The notes beneath the pieces were generated by a model. That model was not told the DNA's origin, searched no databases, and was given only the letters and a program-made list of their open reading frames with translations. From Akebia trifoliata (Eukaryota; Streptophyta; Magnoliopsida; Ranunculales; Lardizabalaceae), in the NCBI GenBank assembly GCA_017979445.1, contig CM030713.1:31587915-31651914 (forward strand): a stretch of 64,000 bases of DNA, read 5' to 3'. This document shows, one piece after another, positions 1 through 28,900 of the stretch; the stretch's first letter is position 1; each line of letters opens with the position of its first letter. Position numbers and translations under genes: made by a program.

Positions 1-1880
1 AAACAACATTTGGTGGTAGGAAAGTTGGGCCTAAGGTGCCTACGAAGGGACCAAGTTACAAGTGGAATCCCTTGTATTGTTAAAGCTTGATGGCACCATG
101 GTATTGGATCCCCATCTCCTAAATTTTACATTTTTGAGTGTGTAGTTCATTTTTGTTGGTAGTGTTGGGACGAAACTATCGAGCTTGTGGGTTCCAAATA
201 GTCACTAAAGTCTCCGACTTATTGAAAAAAATAGCAATTAAATCGCGACTTTTTTCTAATTACGACTTTTTTATTATTACTACACGACTTTTACGAACTT
301 CGCAATTAGATAATGAATAATGTGTAAAATAATGAGGATGCAAATGAAAATGACATTGATTTGATGTTTTTTATCTGTTAAGGAATCCTAACTCGGACTT
401 GTGATTGTGATCTTTTTTATATTTTGAATTTGAATAGTATTTTCCTTGAATATGTTGTGGATATATGGTTAGTTGTTGTGGATGTATAAATGATATCAAC
501 AAAGGGAATTCTTGATTTATCATTCTATTTTAATATGGAACTTGATGATATAATATGAGAACACCCACTAATGGGAATGATTACAAAGCCCTAAAGTCTA
601 GTTCGATTTTTTCCCAATGTTTCCCGAATTTTCCCCTTGCCGACTTTTTCCCAAATCCCGACTTGGTGACTAAGGACTTCCAATGTGGTATGTCAATCAC
701 TCGAGTTATGGATGGGCTCATGCCCTTGGAAGGTTGTGGACTATGACGTTTGTTACACACTAGTTGGAACCAGTATTTACGATCCACCTTTTGTATTTCT
801 TCAATGAATTATGTTCTATGTCAAAAGCAGCACTAACCATCCAAACTACCATATTTGGAAACCAAGAGAAACATTATGAGTATCCACAAAAAAGTGTGAA
901 TTGAATGGTCACAAATATGGATTGATTTTTGCCTTGGAGATACCTGGTGGAATGGTTGATGTCAACTTCGACTTATCCACCTGGTATTCTTCTCACCCTC
1001 GTTGCACTTGTGAGGAATTAGTGTACATTATGTTTTCTTCCTTCTATATAATCCAAGCTTTTCTGTACAATATGTAGTTCTGTAACTGTTATCTTTCCTT
1101 GCCTTCCTATTGTTAGCGTTTTCATGTATGGTTTTTATTTATTGTTCAATTTCTAACCACCAAAGATGTTATGAATTCTGCTCTTCCCTTCTTGGGATGT
1201 ACTGTCTTGATGATGGGTTTGCCGTGGTCAAGCTCTACTCATGATACAAATATGCGGCATTTTGAGTTGCACATATAGGATAAATTAATGATCCCAATAT
1301 CACTTCGTTTCTTTCCTTTTCTTTTTTGTATCTTCTGCCCAACACTTTGTAACCCAGATGAGGAAACCCAAGGAGACTCCTTTTTTTGTTTTTCTTTGCT
1401 AGCTATGGTCAATAACAAATTAGTGAATAGGTTAGCCAATTTTGTCATCTTTCACGACTTATCCGTCGTCACTTCATATCTATCTCAAGAAGATATTTAT
1501 GCAATTTGAGGTGTGGTCTTTTTCCTAGTGGGGTGGCTACCTGAGGATTTTAGTCCAGGATGGAATTGATGAGAATTAAGTCAAAATAAAAACTGGTAAA
1601 GCTGGTTCAACTGTTAGGGACTAAGCACTCTAATCACATCTTCCCATTCTCATACTCTTATATTCTACTAAGGACTCAAGAAGACTCAAAAAAATGAGAA
1701 GGAAGGAAAGAAAACTTTGAAGTTTCAAGGTGGGTTCAAGGCAATCCTCCCCTCTCTCTCTCTCTCTACCCTCTCCTCCTCCCTTTTCTATTATCCCCTC
1801 CTCTCTTCTCAAGGCAAAGGTTTATAAGAATCATCCTCTTTAATGGGATGATCCTATAATCAAGTCAAAAGTGAATCCCT
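1..1880. other. gene-free stretch
   Basis: I see no supportable gene here. Open frames are 60-73 codons and overlap on both strands without a recognisable motif. A (CT)n run lies near 1749-1770. The sequence is probably old repeat debris, but I could not assign it to a family. Confidence 0.5.
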
Positions 1881-1899
1881 ATTTAGGGTACAAATGCAC

Positions 1900-2800
1900 A
1901 ACACGTGGCACTTTATTTTTCGTATTTTTTAAATCAAAATGACCGAGTTGAGTTGAGGTTACCACTATTTAGTGGGGAGAAAAGGGTGCCTAATACCTTC
2001 CCATTTCTCCAACCGAGCCGCTTACCCGAATCTCAATGGTTGATTTATCTTTATCCATCGTGAGTCACCACGAGCCCAAAATGGTAATTTTTCAAAATGT
2101 ATATCGGGTGACCATTCACACCCACTTACAACATGAATGGTGGTGACTCCAAACCATCGTAGATGTGGCCATCGTAATGACGAAATCACGTGTCTACAGT
2201 CACTATTAAAAGAGTCCATGTGATGGGTTCCATAGTTGGGGGTTAGCAGAACCCAAAAGGAATTGAGGATATTTTTGTGTGTGTAAAGTATCAGAAAGTG
2301 ACACGTGGCACATTGGGATCGTAAAAGGGGGAATGCTGAGTTTTCCTTTTTCGAGATTAGACCAAATAGAGAAGGTCAGATGATGAAGAAACTCAGATTC
2401 ATGGAAGAGTTAATTTCGGAGCTCAGTTGGAAATAAGTTGAAAAACTAAAGAAAGATTCAGTCACACGAATCTCCGAAAAATTAGGGATTCGATTATGGT
2501 AAGAACATGAATTTGAGGAGAAAAAAGGAAGATCCCTAAATAGAAGGAATGGACAAATACAGAAGTGGTGTAGATACAATCCTAAAAGGAGGAAATTATT
2601 AAAACGGATAAGGATGAGTTTTGAAAATAGATTATGAAAGATTATAGGGTTTGAACCTTATAAATACAAGGGTCATGGGCATAAACGAGGTACACAATTC
2701 CTTATCGTTTAAACTGTATACTATTGTTATACTAAGCTCTTGACTTGGGCGTCAAAGACATGCTGTTGCAAGTACACCCATGAGGTCTAGAGGAAGAAAT
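1900..2800 (+). mobile_element. possible Ty3/gypsy LTR-region remnant
   Basis: Two short passages resemble sequence I associate with plant Ty3/gypsy (Tat-type) elements. Near 1988-2005 there is a 'gtgcctaataccttccc' block, followed by a 'ggtggtgactccaa' block near 2137. Near 2740-2775 there is a 'cttgacttgggcgtcaaag' block, followed by 'tgttgcaagtacaccc'; this is like the R-U5 part of such LTRs. A TATA-like 'tataaatacaag' lies upstream of it near 2660. No paired LTR and no coding domain were found, so this is family memory rather than a structural proof. Confidence 0.35.
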
Positions 2801-4690
2801 CAAGCAATCATTAAGAATCTCAAGGCAGTGCAAGTTCTTGCATCTACATTTTTCTACTATCGAAGCCTCATAGATCCTTTATATGATTCTCTGGGATAAC
2901 CACATATTTACTTAGCCAAGGGATTGAGCTTTGGATGTTATATTTATTATTGAGATCATGGCATACCACAAGAAGGATCAGATCGTGCCCTCATGGAAAT
3001 ATATGGAAAGGGTGAAATAAATTCAGTAAGTTGCTTTCTCCTCCACTTAGTGTAACTTCGAGTGCTGATGGAGAGAGACTAACAAAGTTGTGGATTATCT
3101 AACCAAGTTGCCTATTTTAAGAATTTTCACATTATTGAGGATTTTTCTTCGATTTCTCAAGAGGTTGCAAATATTCTTGTAAAAGATCCGCAATTTGTGA
3201 GGGTCGTTCTAGCTATATAAGAAATCGTTGATTAATAATAAGATAAGTGAATTACTTCCGTAACTCCATAGATTTATTGAATCGGTTACTATTCCTGAAT
3301 ATCAAAAAAGAGATAAAAATAACTGGGGATATTATGTAATTATTTGGTATCCGAAATATACAATTCAAGTGGGCGAGTCGATAAAGAGATGGTTGAATCA
3401 AAATAATTCCTTTTTAAGTTCTATTTCTGTCAGAGGGCAAGATGAATGTTCTACCATGTTCCATCAACATGCATGTGTTAAGTAGAGCAAATTTCATAAA
3501 GTTTTTTGCTCTTTCTTTGCTTGGCTTACTTCATTGCATAAGCTATTAGGCCCCTATTTCTTTCCTTTTTAGGGATTGTGTTAGTGAGGGGATGCAAGAT
3601 GTCTACTCCTTGTTGAGTCTTGGAGTCTGTGAGAATAGCTATCCACTTCGATTATCTAGACGAGGATTTGGTGCTGTCCTAAAACACTTTGACCATCAGT
3701 CCTCATTCGAATCGAGAAAGGATGTGGTGGTAACCCTCGCAACTTCATCCTACCTTATTTTATAATTATATTCATGAGTAATTTTAATTAAAGGGTGGGG
3801 TCCTTTCAACCCCAACTTACCAATTAAAAACACATACACATCGTCATTTCCATTAAATCCATTTGATATCTTGAGATTCTTCCCTTTTCAGGATTTAATT
3901 GATAATGAGATTTCAACTCTAATAGCACTTTAAGACAATATTTTATATCCTACCCTTGTAGAGACAACATATTCTTTAATTGGGATACACAATCCTAGAA
4001 AAATCACTTTTAGAGTAGCACTCAAAGGACATACCCTCCTTGTTCATTGGTTTTACAAATTTTTTTCAAAGCTTGTGGTCCAATAACAAGGTGACAGACA
4101 CATAAATGATATTTGTCCAAACCTATGAGTTCACATAATTATTGGGGAAGAAGCAAATAAGATAATTTTCTGGCCAAACACAAACAAATACAATTCTGAC
4201 CCTAAATTTTGATTTTGTCATATATTTATGGATGAATACACGTAGTTGCGTGAAAGTATATAAAACTCATAGGTGCTTTTCTTCGAGATACAGATGAAAG
4301 AGCATCTAATGACTCCATACACTTTCACGGGTGTGCGAGATATGATATGAAGTACAATCTTGAGGTCACTCCAGTACGACTATAGATGGGATAGTGAGTC
4401 CTTGCAGCCAAAAACATGCGACGGCTATCTGCCTTTTTATGGCTGCCACGATATCTCGTGGTAATTAGGCGTGAAATAAAAAGAGTAATCTCCGCGAAAC
4501 ATTTCTACGGACATATTTTTGACCCAATTTTTTTTAATTTTATTATATAAAAGAAATCAGCCGAAATATGTTTCGTGGACCCTATAAAGTATAAACTCTT
4601 GTAGCGGAGAGAGAAAGAAAGTAAAAGAGAGTCGTTGAAAAGACGGTGAAACCGTGAAAGAAGATGTCGCTGAGATTTGAAGAACACCGC
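2801..4690. other. gene-free stretch upstream of the UBP gene
   Basis: No gene is supported. A 73-codon open frame without an ATG (3264-3485) is listed among the findings. The rest is AT-rich with scattered short frames. The last few hundred bases before 4982 presumably include the promoter and leader of the UBP gene. A (TA)n run lies near 4811-4828. Confidence 0.45.
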
Positions 4691-4981
4691 AACCAAGGGT
4701 TTCTCTGAAACATCTCTCTTTTCGAATCAAAACTCTAATCGAATTTCTTTGAGAGTTGATTAAATTTCCGCAGTTTTTTTTCCCTGAATCTGTCCTAGTC
4801 CAACAGGAACTATATATATATATATATTCGTATTTGAATATATTTTTTAATAGATTTTTTTTTTCTGGTTTTTTGATCGCTTCCAGTAGGCTTGACTATA
4901 GATTGGGGATCGATTCGTCGAATTCGAAGACAAGGTTGAGTCTTTGAGATCTTCGTTTAATTGTTTATATTTTGATAGATC

Positions 4982-20874
<15,893 letters not shown>

Positions 20875-21735
20875 AGCATAGCACTAGATGGGGGAAGATT
20901 GACAATTCATTTCTGATGGAATATGATTCTGATGCTTCTTCCATAACCTTGCTAAAGATGCAGACAATGATGTCATTGGTCTGCATCACTTTTGTAGTGG
21001 TCGAGACTGTTGTGCCATCAATCAGTGTGGCTTTTGAAATATATATGAGAAAGATGAATTTGGGACAGAGGAAAGCGGAGCATAGGATGCTAATGGATTT
21101 ATGATGTGTTTATTTTTTTTGTAATGAAATTTTGAAGTGGTGGTGGTAGTAGTGGGAAAGTAAATATACATGGATGGGTTAGAACATGTATTATGTTCAT
21201 TACTTGAATCAGTCTGCACTTTTTTCCTTATTCTTAATTTACTTTGTAGTTAAGGTTTCCTGTAGGGATGTTGGTAACATTTGAGCCTAATTGATTTTAT
21301 TTGGATTGCTAGTGAAACATGGTTTTATGCCTATTGTAAATGTAGTTTTGTAAGTGATTATTTTAGGTTTTCGGATGATAATGTGTTCCAAAATGGGCAG
21401 ATCTGAAGAAACTTCAGAGAATAGTTTATTATGGTAAGCATCCTTCACTTATCCACCTGAATCGTGTGAGACTTTAATATAACTACTTTTAACAGGGGCA
21501 ACGCCATATTCAGCTCTCAAAACCCAGTTAAAAAGAAACTTGGCTCATCCATCCCCTCCTATCAAGGCACAAAATCTCCAAATTCCGTTGATCCAGATTG
21601 GATTCTCCATATTGCCTTGTCGATGGAGACCTACAAAAGTAATGGATCTTTTATGTTAATATCATGCATGTGGCTTTAGGTGAGCCATCCTACCTTCTCA
21701 GAAACAATTTTGAAGGTTAGAAATTTAAGTTTAGA
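20875..21735. other. 3' flank of the UBP gene
   Basis: This is the presumed 3' UTR of the UBP gene followed by spacer. No coding feature and no clear repeat were seen. Confidence 0.4.
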
Positions 21736-21739
21736 TCAG

Positions 21740-22231
21740 TCAATCAGAAGTTTCATAATGAGCTGATTTTTGGCAAGGATGATCTCCTCACCATAGAGAT
21801 CATCCTTCCAAAAAATCAGCCCATTCCAAACATTTTTGCCCATATAAGACAAAACGGTGAGTCGTAATGGGGGTCTACGGAACCCGATCCTATATATATA
21901 TATGTATATATGGGCAAAAAGGTTCGGAATAGGCTGATTTTTTGTGAGGAAGATCTCTATGGTGAGGGGATCATCTTTGCAAAAAATCAGCCCATTCCAA
22001 AACTTCTAACCCCATCAAAAGTGATTTACAAAAAATGGATGGTCCAAAATTCTTCAACTTGTAAACATGGGGTTAGAAGTTTCAGAATGGGCTGATTTTT
22101 GACGAGGATGATCTCTATACCATAGAGATCATCCTCACAAAAGATCGGCCCATTCGGAATTTTTTTGTCCATATAAGACAAAACACATTGTAGCTTTATG
22201 AGTAGTTTTATGTGTATACTGATCCTGATCC
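21740..22231. mobile_element. double-hairpin MITE copies 4 and 5 (one half, one near-complete)
   Basis: A half element (21740-21890) carries one hairpin and the right terminus ending AACCCGATCC. A short (TA)n tract follows. The next unit (21911-22231) has both hairpins but a worn left end, and ends 'gatcctgatcc' before another (TA)n. Both share the 'catataagacaaaac' subterminal block of subfamily A. They lie between the UBP and mTERF genes. Confidence 0.78.
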
Positions 22232-22484
22232 ATATATATAATTTTTAGTAGGGTGAGTTTGCTCAAACAACCATTAATAATTGAATATGATAATATTAGT
22301 AGTGGGTCGGTTTCTATACCGCATGCACAGCCTCCAACCATTTTTAGCCTAAAAACCTCTCACTGGTTGAGGAAAATCCTTGTACTAATTGTCTTATTGG
22401 GTGGGGGAATGAAGAATTTCCGAGAGGGGTGATTTTGGGTTTGTTCCTTCCTTATATTCTAGGGTTAGGATTTGTAGAAAACGT

Positions 22485-22735
22485 TCTATTTCAGTTTGGG
22501 CTGATTTTTTTGTGAGAAATATCTTTATGAAGATTAGATAATCCTTAAAAAAAAAAGAAAAAAATAAAAAAAATTCAGTTATATTTTAAAACTTCTAACC
22601 CTATGAAAAGTAATTTCAAACTAACAATAAACAATTCACAATAATTTAACTTGTAAAGTGGAATTAGTAATTTCAGAATGGCTTGATTCTTTTTTTATCA
22701 GGCTGATCCCCACACCATACTCATCGTCTATTAAG
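22485..22735. mobile_element. decayed double-hairpin MITE
   Basis: Remnants of the core are visible: 'gggctgattttttttgtgag'-like sequence near 22498, 'aacttctaaccctatgaaa' near 22589, and 'cagaatggcttgattcttt' near 22673. The ends are lost. It sits just upstream of the mTERF start and so may overlap its promoter. Confidence 0.5.
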
Positions 22736-22871
22736 TGTGTAACTGAACCGTAAGATATCACAAATTTTGATTTTGATTTTTGAGAGCTTAAAAAAGTTGT
22801 TTCGGAGGATTTATTTTCCACTATTTTTTAATTTTTTTCTCCTAATTACCAACACCAAGACCACGGCAGAT

Positions 22872-24454
22872 ATGGTTACTATCCCTTCTTCTTCCTTCGC
22901 CCAAACCCTAATCCCTTCATCATCTGCAACTCTTCTTCCACACCATAAATGTTGCTTTATAATTAAGTTTGGTATAGAACAGAAACCCCTATCCTCTAAA
23001 CAGAAACAGGCACTACTGATTCAATGCAGCACCAACAACAACATCCCTTCCGTCACAAATATAAATATGGATGGTGATGGTGAGTAGACTTTACTTTCAA
23101 TTTCCAACCATATCTCTTTCCCCTCTATTTTATTTATTTATTTATCTGTTTTTTTTTAATAGGAAGTTTTTTCCCACTAATCTTCCAAAAAATTGGATTT
23201 GAAGAAAAAGAAATCCAGTTTCTCTTCAAGAAGAACCCATCTCTACAATTACAACTACAATCGACATCACTGGAATCACTCCGCACTCGGCTACTTTCTC
23301 TGCGTTCTCTTGGAATCGATGGTTTTGCCCTCTCTCGCTTGATTGCCAAACGCCCAGAAATCCTAACGTCCCAGGAAATCCATCTCTTACTCTGCTTTAT
23401 TCAGGATGATTTGGAAGGACAGATCAAACCCGAGAAACTCCAACGTCTTTTAACCGTTACAGAGCCTCGATTCTTTGTGGGATTCCCAGGAAAGGTTAGA
23501 TTGCTTCTTGATCATGGAGTTCCCCAAGATAAACTGGCTTATGTACTCAACAATGTCAATCTCTCCAAGGTGTTCTGCCTTAAGTCAGCCAAAGAAATTG
23601 AAAGAACCATCCTCTCATTTAACCGTTTTGGAGGCATCAAATTGATTGTTCGTCGCCCTGCCTTACTGAACTTGGACTTGGAAAGCCAGCTCATTCCGCG
23701 AACTGGTTTTCTCACTGAGCTCAGTGGTGGGGATGAAAATGCCACTGGAGCGGTGTTGCGTAAACTTCCTGCTATCTTGAGCTATACTGTAGATCATTTA
23801 CAAAGCCATGTAGAGTTGTTGCGATCCTTTGCTGGCCTAAGTGACCAGGAAATATTCAAGATTATTCTCGTCTATCCCAACATCTGCAGTGCGAGTAAAG
23901 AGAGGAAATTGCGTCCCCGAATAGAGTTCCTCAAGCAATGTGGATTGAATTCTAATGATATCTTCAGATTCCTGATCAAAGCACCCTTATATCTCAGTTT
24001 GTCATTTGAAGATAACCTTTCAAAGAAATTGGGTTTTTTGGTTAAGATTGGATACAAGAATAGAAGCAAGGAGTTAGCCTTTGCAATAGGGGCAGTGACC
24101 AGAACTAGTTGTGAAAATATGCAGAATGTGATGGGAGTTTTGTTGAGTTATGGGTTATCTTGTGAGGACATTCTTGTCATGAGCAATAAGCATCCTCAGA
24201 TACTGCAGTATAATCACAATTCTTTAGAGAAGAAGATGGAGTACTTGATCGAAGATATGGGTCGAGAAATTGGAGAGCTGTTGGCCTTTCCGGCCTTTCT
24301 TGGTTACAAACTTGATGATAGGATCAAACATCGTTACCAAGTTAAGAAGAAAATATTAGGAGAAGGAATGTCTCTCAACAAGCTCTTGAGTGTATCAACA
24401 GAGAGATTCTTGAAAAAGAAGAGTTCTTCTTCTGTACACATGGAAATGGTTTAA
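22872..24454 (+). CDS. mTERF-family organelle protein (2 exons)
   Basis: This is a nucleic-acid-binding helical-repeat protein of the mitochondrial transcription termination factor family; plant members act in plastid or mitochondrial transcription and RNA maturation. Exons are 22872-23079 and 23163-24454, with a short 83-bp GT-AG intron whose splice restores the frame (499 aa). Exon 1 encodes a Ser/Thr-rich, acid-poor N-terminus consistent with an organelle transit peptide. From about residue 75 on there are repeated mTERF helices with the signature pattern of a Pro after a hydrophobic stretch (KRPEIL, VRRPALL, LRKLPAIL, VYPNIC, IKAPLYL, NKHPQIL, AFPAFLGY). Length fits land-plant mTERFs. I cannot fix the subgroup or decide between plastid and mitochondrion. 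An alternative, later ATG would remove the transit peptide, so I chose the first one. Confidence 0.9.
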
Positions 24455-25431
24455 ATGGAACCCATATATGAGTCATAGCTTTTGTACTCCTTTGAGAATC
24501 TCTTATGTTAATTCAACTTCTTCTAAGAGTAGGCTATTATGATTCCTTAGTCATCATAATAAGTGTTTTATGAATTGAAGGATGAAAATATTCATTAGAA
24601 GCGCCTTAGCAGCCAAATGATGTAATGAAAATGTAAAATGTTGTAATTTCAAACTAGAAAACTAAGAGAGTTGAGAAAGGTTGTAAGAATCTTTTTTAAG
24701 AGATTGGAGCATAACTTCAATTATGTCTTATCTAATGTATGAAATATGACACAATTATTTATTATTCATTCAAATCTCCTATGAAGTATGAACCTTCCTC
24801 AATGCCTAAATCATCATCAACTACCCCCACCCTTCCCTTATATATAACCAGTTCCATTAATTCTATTGATACAATTCGAGATTTAACCATTTGTTTGTGT
24901 CCAATGCTTCGCTGTAAGAAAAGGAAAGAGTTGTCAAATTCATTCACAGGTGGATTTCATATCTCACAAAATAATATATATAGATAAAGGATGGTGATAC
25001 AAATTTATTTTATTTGAATCATTGTTTGTTGAAGCATCAATTCCTAGCAACCCAATTGGACAGGGATTTCATTTAGGTTCAATAAGCTGTGGACTATTCA
25101 TGATTAATGAGACCTAAAAGTGTGACCCATTTATGTCTTAGTAATTAATATACGACCAAGCCCAAGAACCGACCAGTAATCTCGCCCTAATGCGCCGCAT
25201 GTATTATTATTATTATTATTATATGTTTTGACTTTTGACCAACACCTCCTCTTGAATGAATGCGATCTTCACTTACCATCATTTATTTATTTATTTATTA
25301 CTCTTTTACCCTTGTTAGTTAAAAAGAAGGAAGAGCCGGTAAACATGTAATATGTGATTTCTCTCTCTCAAGCAGTCACGCTGAGGCTCTGCTGCACTCT
25401 CAAGGTCAGGTCAGGGATCATCACTATTTGC

Positions 25432-25462
<31 letters not shown>

Positions 25463-25760
25463 TATTTAATCCCTTAAATCTTGAAATACCGAAAGGAAAA
25501 TGCTCTTCCTACATTGCTGGATTTCCTACTTTGTTACAGATTACAGACAATTTCTATGTCTTTTTTTTTTTTTTCTTACTTAGAGGTTTATACAGACATT
25601 ATATATTATATTAACGGTAGAAAGAAAGTCGTTGAACCAACAACCAACAACAGCATTATATGTTGTAGTAAGCAAATATACCTTTGAGTCACCACTCACC
25701 AGCTGAAGCCTGTATCTGACCCTCTCTTCTTTGTCTCTCTCTCCCGACAAAATCTCCTTA
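24455..25760. other. spacer between the mTERF and ankyrin genes
   Basis: This is AT-rich spacer with microsatellites: (TTA)n near 25204-25222, (TTTA)n near 25279-25298, and (TA)n near 25433-25456. No gene is supported. The right part presumably contains the ankyrin gene promoter. Confidence 0.5.
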
Positions 25761-25764
25761 TATT

Positions 25765-25785
25765 TCTATATATATATATATTCTA
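25765..25785 (+). promoter_or_regulatory. TATA-rich tract upstream of the ankyrin gene
   Basis: A 'tctatatatatatatatt' stretch lies about 135-150 bp before the ankyrin ATG, after a pyrimidine-rich 'ctctctcccg' run. Spacing fits a TATA box with a leader of roughly 100 bases, but a plain (TA)n microsatellite is an equal alternative. Confidence 0.35.
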
Positions 25786-25917
25786 TGTTAGACGTCCAAT
25801 TTCCATACCTCCTTCAGATTCCTGTCTCAGCTTTTGATATTACTCTGCTTCACAATTGGGTTATTGGGATCTTGCACATAGCTAGGGTTTGTGTTTATTT
25901 GGGAGAGAAAGAGAGAG

Positions 25918-28900
25918 ATGGTGAGGCATGGTTCAGTGATCCGTGGGGACCGAGACGAGTGCGCATTGTCGTCTCAGAAATTTATAGAAGCTGCTCTAAT
26001 AGGGGATGTGGACTGTGTGATGGAGTTTTTGAGGTCTGGGTCTGATGTGAACTATATTGGAACTATTAACTTGAGAGTGAAGTGCACAGAGTCTCTTCTG
26101 CAAGAGGAAGAAACTGATGAGTACAGGGACTTTGTAACGGATGTTACTCCACTATATGCCGCAGCTCATTCGGGCCACATCGAGATTGCCAGGAAGCTCT
26201 TGGTAGGGATCCTTTGTATTTTCGTCTGTGTTTGTATATTTCATTTCTGTATAGTTGGTAATTAGTTTCTTCAAAACAACATTATAATTGAAAGGAAATG
26301 CCTCCAGCCAATAAGCTGTGAGGAGATATTCATTTATAGACAGAAGATACATCGTAGCTGTACAATTACAAATATGGAAACAAATATACAAGGAAAATAC
26401 ACTGCTACAATTATGGAGAATCACTGATATCTTTGTCATAATCAGAGGAATCAGATTGTCTTCTAATATCCCCCCTCAAAGTTGGCGTGGTAGAAAGAGG
26501 AAAAACGCACAACTTGCCACGATCCAATAAAAATTGTAATTTGGGCACCCCTTTTGTGAAAACATCGGCCAGTTGTAGGTCTGAGGGGACAAAGCCGAGA
26601 GTAATAACCCTTCGAGCAACAAGTTCCCGAACGAAATGATAGTCAATATCAATATGTTTGGAGTGAGATTTGGTGACCGGGTTGGAAGCAATGAATATGG
26701 CACTATTGTTGTCGCATAAGAGTCTCGGAGGAGAGGGGAGGGTGATCTAGAGTTCTCGAAGAAGTTGAAGTGTCCATGAGAGTTCCGCAGCAACAGAGGC
26801 AAGAGCTCGGTACTCGGCCTCAGCACTAGAGCGTGCAACGGTAGTTTGCTTTTTAGAGCACTATGAAATTAAGTTGTAACCAAGATAAACAGCAAATCCG
26901 GTTGTTGAAAGCCGAGTGACGGGACAGCCGGCCCAATCAGCATCCGAATAGTCGCGCGCAAAGTTTGAGAGGAATTTCGTGAGAGTTGCAGGCCATAATG
27001 GTAGGTTCCTTTGATATAGCGTAAAATACGCTTCAAGACTCTAAAATGATCAACGGTGGGAGCATGCATATATTGACATATAGAGTTAACATTGTAGGAT
27101 AAATCCGGTCGTGTAAAAGTCAAATATTGTAATGCGCCAACTAGAGAACGAAATTGTGTAGCATCTGAATAGGAAGTACCAGAATCAGTTAGATGAGATC
27201 CCACCAAAAAAGGAGTTGAGATAGGCTTACAATCCATCATTTCTGCTCGAGTCAACAGATCAAGTGTGTATTTAGCTTGGCTGAGAAAAAGACCCTTGTC
27301 ATTTCTAACAACTTCAATCCCCCAAAAATAGTATAGATCACCGAGATCCTTCATCAAAAATTCTTTGGCCAACCGATCAATGAGAGAACGCAGCATAGAA
27401 GAATTGCTTCCCGTTATTACCATATCATCGACATATAGGAGAAGATAAATAACACCATGAGAACTATGATAGACAAAGAGAGAGGAATCAACACGACTAG
27501 CAATAAACCCAATACCAAGCAAGAATTGGCTGAAACGCTGAAACCATACTCGAGGAGCCTGTTTAAGGCCATAAAGAGCACGTTGTAAGCGACAGACATG
27601 AGTTGGGAATTGTGGATCAATGTAGCCTGGGGGTTACTCCATATAGACTTCCTCGGAGATAAACCCATGAAGGAAGGCATTTTTTATGTCAAGTTGACGT
27701 AAAGGCTATTTATTCACAGCAGCAAGGGACAAAATAATGCGAACAGAAGCAGGTCGAACAACGGGACTAAAAGTTTCTTTAAAATCAATGCCATGCTTTT
27801 GAGAAAAACCTTGCGCCACTAAACGAGCTTTGTGACGCTCAATGGATCCGTCGGCATGAAACTTAGTCTTAAAAATCCATCTACAACCTACAACATTATG
27901 ATCAGCTGGACGAGGAACTAATCACCATGTGTTATTGTGCTTGAGAGCGGCAATTTCATCATCCATTGCCAAGAGCCATGCTGGATGCTTGACAGTTGAC
28001 TTAAAACCACGGAGGAGCAGTGAAAGCCTTTAACGAATGAATAATGCGAGGCTTAACAATACCATCTCGAGCACGGGTGATCATGGGGTGAGTAGAGGTA
28101 GACGGTTGGACAGCGGAAGAAGAGGCAGGTGGAGGGACGTCCAAGGCTAGTTCAGGCGAAGAAGGCTGAGAGAGTGTGATAGGAGGCATGAGAATGGGAC
28201 TTAAGTTAGCACAAGGAACACAAGGAGTGGAGGCCGAACTAGAAGTGGGAGTCACACCAATGGGGAAAGAACTGTCACTAGGAAGAAAACTGTCAGAAGT
28301 GTCAGTAATAGTGACATAATCAGTGCCAACCGAAGAAGGAATATTGGAGGTAGCATAAGGAAAATAATCCTCAAAAAATTGAACATGGCGAGACACATAG
28401 ACCCGGTTAGTTTTCTTATCCAAGCAACGAAAACCCTTATGAAGAGGACTGTAGCCAATAAAAACACAAGGAATAGAGCGAGGTGATAATTTATTGGGTT
28501 GACCTATTGGGTTTGATACCATGAAAGGAAATGCCTCCAGCCAATAAGCTGTGAGGAGATATTCATTTATAGACAGAAGATACATCATAGCTGTACAATT
28601 ACAAATATGGAAACAACTATACAAGGAAAATAAACTGCTACAAGGGATGGGGAGTCTGTCAACCATATGCTTATTCATTGTTTTTTCTCCCGAGCTATTT
28701 GGATGTTCTTTTTATCTCGTTTCCAGGTGTATTGGGTTTTTCCTCTTTCTTTTTTGGCTCTTTTAGAGGGGTGGAGATTCAATATCTTCTATTCTAGAAA
28801 GAGGCATCTCTAGACCATCCTTCCCGCCGCCATTGCTTGGGGTCTCTGGAGAGAGCGCAACAACAAGATATTTCATAACAAGGAGAGCTCGACTCACACA

